Positions 60,986 through 64,000 of a DNA stretch of 64,000 nt are shown here, one piece after another. Made by a program: the position numbers and the translations under genes. The notes below the pieces were generated by a model. It searched no databases, was not told the origin of the DNA, and saw only the letters and a program-made list of their open reading frames with translations. Origin of the DNA: Polymorphobacter megasporae (lineage in GTDB: Bacteria; Pseudomonadota; Alphaproteobacteria; Sphingomonadales; Sphingomonadaceae); NCBI RefSeq assembly GCF_018982885.2, contig NZ_CP081848.1, positions 2,170,001 to 2,234,000 on the forward strand. The letters run 5' to 3'. Numbering within the stretch: position 1 is the stretch's first letter; each line of letters starts with the position of its first letter.

Positions 60986-62251
60986 TTACAAATGAGGATA
61001 GCCGGTCAAGCCGAACGTCGCTGGCTTGCTGTGCGGAAGAACCACCAGCGCCTCATATCCATGAATGAGATCGCGTAGCGCGTCGGCATCTTTCGCGGAG
61101 AGCCCGGTGACGTAGCGCTTGGCGAACGGCCTGAGCGCAGCGAGATCGATGACCAGCGGCGTAACGGGCTCGTCGCGCGGCAGGAGCGGGCGGAGCCACG
61201 CGTCGATCTCCTCCCAGCCTTTTGGGCCCTCGGACGCCAGCGCGTAGATTCCGAACGCCTCCGAGCCATTGGCGATTGCAAATTCATGGAGAAAATTGCC
61301 GAACGTCCACGCCGATCCGGGGCTGCGACCGTGGTACATGTGCCACGCGCCAAATTTGGCTAAGACCTTCGGAACCGCGCCGGTCGTCGATGCCCGGCGG
61401 TAATGGCGCATAAACCCCTGCTTGAGCCACGCCTCACGCGTCGTGTTATTATACAGGCCGACCGGTTCGCCGGCTTGGGCGCGGACGGCATAGGTGTAGA
61501 TTTCCGACGACTTGATCATCCCCGTCAGGAGAAGATCGGCTTCCGTTCCCTCGGCGGGAGACCAGTCGTCGCGCAAATGCTGAAGTGCCGGCAGCGTCGT
61601 CAGGCTATGCAGCCCGAAAAACTGTATCCAGCCCTTGCGGTCCGCCTCCAGAGAACGTGCCTCACGGAGCAGCGCGTCGGTGCGGGTCCGCAGCGCCGGC
61701 GTCGGCGCGAGTTGCGCCAGCTTCTCGAGATAGCGGACGGCACCCTGCGCCTGCTCGACGCCCCACACCGGATCGTCGACGCCGCGATCGGACAGGGCGT
61801 CACCGAGAAACGCTAAATCCTCATCCGACGCGAACCCGAGCATCGTCGGGTACGGCTTGAGCGCAGTCGCCATTTTTTGCGGATTGCCCGCGGCATCTGC
61901 CGCCGACAGTGTCTCGATCGCCATAGGGTCCTGTTCGACCACGGCGTAGCGAAAGCCCTGATGCTCGCGAAGCTCGCGATACAGCGCCCGGTCGAACATC
62001 GGCACGAGGTGATCGTCGTGCGGATTCTCGCCCGCAAGCACGAACTGCACGTGTTTCGTCGCGTCGAGCAGAAAATCGGCGCCCGCCCCGGACAGGCGTT
62101 CAGACTTCAGCTCGAACGGCAGCGTGGCGCGCGCGAGGACGGCCGTAATATCGATCGCTGGTGCTGCGGTCGGCGCGTCGGCGGCAAATGCCTGCCCGGT
62201 CAACGACAACGCCGAGACCGCCAACCAAAAACTTCTACGCAACATACGCAT
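60986..62251 (-). CDS. Exported protein with erythromycin-esterase-like motifs
   Basis: A 421-residue secreted protein, signal peptide about 1-22 (LAVSALSLTGQAFA). The motifs FVLAGENPHDDHLV, YAVVEQDPMAI and VLAKFGAWHMYHGR resemble the EreA/ChaN-like fold, in which GExxH, Glu/Asp and KFGxxH patterns form the active site. Overall similarity is weak and I cannot name the family with confidence. Start at 62251 has GGGGG ahead; 62245 is also possible. It lies between spt and lptF on the same strand, so a role in envelope lipid handling is possible. Confidence 0.65.
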   Translation of the reverse strand: MRMLRRSFWLAVSALSLTGQAFAADAPTAAPAIDITAVLARATLPFELKSERLSGAGADFLLDATKHVQFVLAGENPHDDHLVPMFDRALYRELREHQGFRYAVVEQDPMAIETLSAADAAGNPQKMATALKPYPTMLGFASDEDLAFLGDALSDRGVDDPVWGVEQAQGAVRYLEKLAQLAPTPALRTRTDALLREARSLEADRKGWIQFFGLHSLTTLPALQHLRDDWSPAEGTEADLLLTGMIKSSEIYTYAVRAQAGEPVGLYNNTTREAWLKQGFMRHYRRASTTGAVPKVLAKFGAWHMYHGRSPGSAWTFGNFLHEFAIANGSEAFGIYALASEGPKGWEEIDAWLRPLLPRDEPVTPLVIDLAALRPFAKRYVTGLSAKDADALRDLIHGYEALVVLPHSKPATFGLTGYPHL

Positions 62252-62365
62252 GCCATGTCCCCCGGTGCCCAAGGTGCCATGCATGCGCAATACACCTGCT
62301 GCAAGGCGTTCCCGGACAGCACGCCGAGCAACGACGCTAAGGTGTGTTGGCCGCCGCGGTGTTGG

Positions 62366-63580
62366 CTAAGCCGCTGCGGGCAACCTCAATCCGACCGCCG
62401 TCGCCGCCGCGTCGAATTGCGCGAGGATTTCCGCGATCTGTTCGGGCGTGTGCTCGGCGCACAGCGAGCAGCGAAGGAGGTAGGTGCCCGTCGGCGTCGC
62501 CGGGGGCCTTGCGAAATTGACGTACACACCGTGTTCGAGCAACGCCTGCCACATCGCCAGCGTCGTCATCTGGTCGGGCATGATCACCGCGATGATCGCG
62601 CTTTCGGCGGTGGTCGTACCGAGGGTAAAACCGCGCGCCTTGAGCCCGGCGTGCATCGCGCGGGTGCTGTCCCACAGCCGCGCGCGCTTGGCGGTATCGT
62701 GCATCAGCTTGCGGATCGACACCGCCGACGACGCGACGACCGACGGCGGCAGCGACGCGGTGAAGACGTACGGGCGGCAGACGAGACGCAGTGCCTCGAA
62801 CTTGGGGTGGTTCGACACGCAGAAGCCGCCGACGGTGCCGACCGACTTGGAGAAGGTGCCGATGATGAAGTCGACGTCGGCCTCGACCCCCGCCGCCTCG
62901 GTGACGCCGCGGCCGTGGTCGCCGAAAAAGCCCATCGCGTGCGCCTCGTCGACGAGGATCATCGCGCCATGACGCTTCGCTACCGCAACCATCTCGGCCA
63001 ATGGCGCGATGTCGCCGAGCATCGAATAGACGCCTTCGAGGATGACGAGCTTGCCGGCTTCGGGGGGGAGCCGCCCGAGGCGCTTGTCGAGGTCCTCGAC
63101 CGAATTGTGACGGAAGCGCACGATGTCGGCGTTGCCCATCGCGCAGCCGTCGTAGATCGAGGCATGGCTGTCGGCGTCGAGGATGACATAGTCGCCGCGC
63201 CCGGCGAGCGTCGACACGACGCCCAAGTTCGCCTGATAGCCGGTCGAAAAGACCATCGCGTGCTTGGTGCCGTAGAAATCCCTGAGCGCGTTCTCGCATT
63301 CGCGATGGCTGGTGTAGGTACCGTTCAACGAGCGGCTGCCGGTGGTGCCCGCGCCGAAGTCGCGCACCGCCGCTTCGCTCGCGGCGATGACGTCGGGGTC
63401 GAAAGTCATCCCCATATAATTATAGGTGCCCATCAGGATCGTCTCGCGACCGTTGATGATGGCGCGCGTCGGCGACAGGACTTTGGACATGACCACGCCG
63501 ACCGGGTCGCGTCCGCCCGCGTCGAGATATGCCTGCCGCTCGCCGGCGATCGCGTCGAACTTGTCGAGGAGGTCGATCAT
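62366..63580 (-). CDS. spt: Serine palmitoyltransferase
   Basis: A PLP enzyme of the alpha-oxoamine synthase family, 404 residues, which condenses serine with an acyl thioester to 3-oxosphinganine-type long-chain bases. PLP-Lys245 (GTFSKSVGTVGGF), His139 (DADSHASIYDG), Asp211 and His214 (VDEAHAMGFFG) are in place. YNYMGMTFDPDVIAASEAAV and GSRSLNGTYTSHRE favour SPT over KBL or AONS. The ACP gene lies 11 bases upstream, a pairing known for bacterial SPTs. It starts the sphingolipid pathway here. Confidence 0.92.
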   Translation of the reverse strand: MIDLLDKFDAIAGERQAYLDAGGRDPVGVVMSKVLSPTRAIINGRETILMGTYNYMGMTFDPDVIAASEAAVRDFGAGTTGSRSLNGTYTSHRECENALRDFYGTKHAMVFSTGYQANLGVVSTLAGRGDYVILDADSHASIYDGCAMGNADIVRFRHNSVEDLDKRLGRLPPEAGKLVILEGVYSMLGDIAPLAEMVAVAKRHGAMILVDEAHAMGFFGDHGRGVTEAAGVEADVDFIIGTFSKSVGTVGGFCVSNHPKFEALRLVCRPYVFTASLPPSVVASSAVSIRKLMHDTAKRARLWDSTRAMHAGLKARGFTLGTTTAESAIIAVIMPDQMTTLAMWQALLEHGVYVNFARPPATPTGTYLLRCSLCAEHTPEQIAEILAQFDAAATAVGLRLPAAA

Positions 63581-63591
63581 CTCGGCGGCCC

Positions 63592-63834
63592 CTATTTCGC
63601 CAGCTTCGCGACGGCGTCGGCAACCTGGCCGATCGTCTCGAGCTCAGGCAGCATATTGAGCGGCAACACGATGTCCCACTCGTCCTCGATGTTGGCGACG
63701 AGGTCCATGACCGTCAGGCTATCCATCTCGAGGTCGTTGGAAAAACTCGTGTCCTCCGTCAGCGGCACCGCCTTTTTGTTGAGCGGGCCGATCAGGTCGA
63801 CGATGCGGGCGTAGATGGTCTCGCGAGCGGGCAT
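63592..63834 (-). CDS. Acyl carrier protein of the sphingolipid locus
   Basis: An 80-residue acyl carrier protein. Ser39 in the LEMDSLTVMDLV motif would carry the phosphopantetheine arm, followed by the helix VANIEDEWDIVLPLNML. It probably delivers the acyl chain to serine palmitoyltransferase (AcpR-like role), not to general fatty acid synthesis. Downstream spt is 11 bases away. Confidence 0.9.
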   Translation of the reverse strand: MPARETIYARIVDLIGPLNKKAVPLTEDTSFSNDLEMDSLTVMDLVANIEDEWDIVLPLNMLPELETIGQVADAVAKLAK

Positions 63835-63934
63835 GGCGTGTTCCTGACGGCTAAGCGTCCAGTTGCCAAGATAATATGGTCAAAGTCGGGCCGGGGCGAT
63901 GGGAGCGCGGCGGAGGGTCGCGGAACTCCCGTCA

Positions 63935-64000
63935 TCATCCCAGCCAGCCGCTTGCGCGATACCATGCCACCGCCCGGGCGAGGCCGTCGGCGAGAGGTGT
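63935..64000 (-). CDS. 3' tip of an NAD-dependent epimerase/dehydratase-like gene
   Basis: Only 21 codons plus stop are in the window: TPLADGLARAVAWYRASGWL G. The pattern xLxDGLxxxVAWYR is the usual C-terminal helix of extended short-chain dehydrogenases (epimerase/dehydratase). Next to an SPT and ACP, a ceramide reductase (CerR-like) would be expected. The assignment rests on very little sequence. Confidence 0.5.
   Translation of the reverse strand, partial: TPLADGLARAVAWYRASGWLG

Overview
The window is high-GC bacterial DNA with dense, often overlapping genes. It looks like an alphaproteobacterium of the order Sphingomonadales. The support is a PEPxxWA-type CTERM protein, a serine palmitoyltransferase/ACP/ceramide-synthase-like sphingolipid locus, a plsX-fabH-ihfA-merR block, an RcGTA-like gene transfer agent (GTA) cluster, and GC-rich palindromic repeats scattered between genes. 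No species can be named from sequence reading alone.

Layout. (1) 1-6.2 kb: 3' part of plsX, then fabH, ihfA, a MerR regulator, an orphan ParA-type ATPase, a MAPEG protein, a DUF72 protein and a secreted M42 peptidase. (2) 6.3-9.0 kb: two exported amide hydrolases on the minus strand. (3) 9.1-17.9 kb: an L-arabinose/arabinan utilisation cluster with mutarotase, FucP-type sugar/H+ symporter, GntR/FCD regulator, ketoglutarate-semialdehyde dehydrogenase, AraD1/GguC-type dehydratase, L-arabinose 1-dehydrogenase and GH51 arabinofuranosidase. A shared operator-like word sits in both divergent promoter regions. (4) 18.0-19.9 kb: tRNA-Asn, nadK, moaA. (5) 20.0-41.6 kb: an XRE regulator and a divergent DUF6456 protein, then a GTA structural cluster from small terminase to host-specificity protein in canonical order. 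It has unusual additions: a 1,065-residue beta-helix protein with two small companions after the capsid gene, a PEP-CTERM and a DUF4174 gene between the terminase subunits, and a tail protein fusing a long enzyme-like domain to DUF2460. (6) 41.7-56.3 kb: OmpA-like protein, small secreted proteins, lipB, epoxide hydrolase plus GMC oxidoreductase, a BLUF photosensor, an MBL hydrolase, nadA/nadC with an embedded hydrolase and RNase T2, an M23 peptidase, an ErpA-type protein and exonuclease III. (7) 56.4-64 kb, all minus strand: a probable sphingolipid locus (ACP, serine palmitoyltransferase, LptF/LptG, fatty acid hydroxylase, GNAT-fold ceramide-synthase candidate, and the 3' tip of an epimerase-like gene).

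The most interesting system is the GTA with its apparent local control. The XRE gene's own promoter and the GTA promoter carry the same operator words (TGTAGGA and CCCTACAGG). A strong sigma70-like promoter (TTGACA-N17-TAGTCT) is followed by an intrinsic-terminator-like hairpin in the leader, and a second terminator-like hairpin lies after the capsid gene. This is the layout expected for a repressor plus antitermination switch of the kind described for the Caulobacter GTA. The beta-helix module would be a plausible capsid-attached receptor-binding or glycan-degrading device. The second notable arrangement is lptF-lptG placed directly upstream of, and probably co-transcribed with, ceramide-synthesis candidates.

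No intergenic stretch exceeds about 300 bases. No CRISPR array, rRNA, transposase or integrase was seen.
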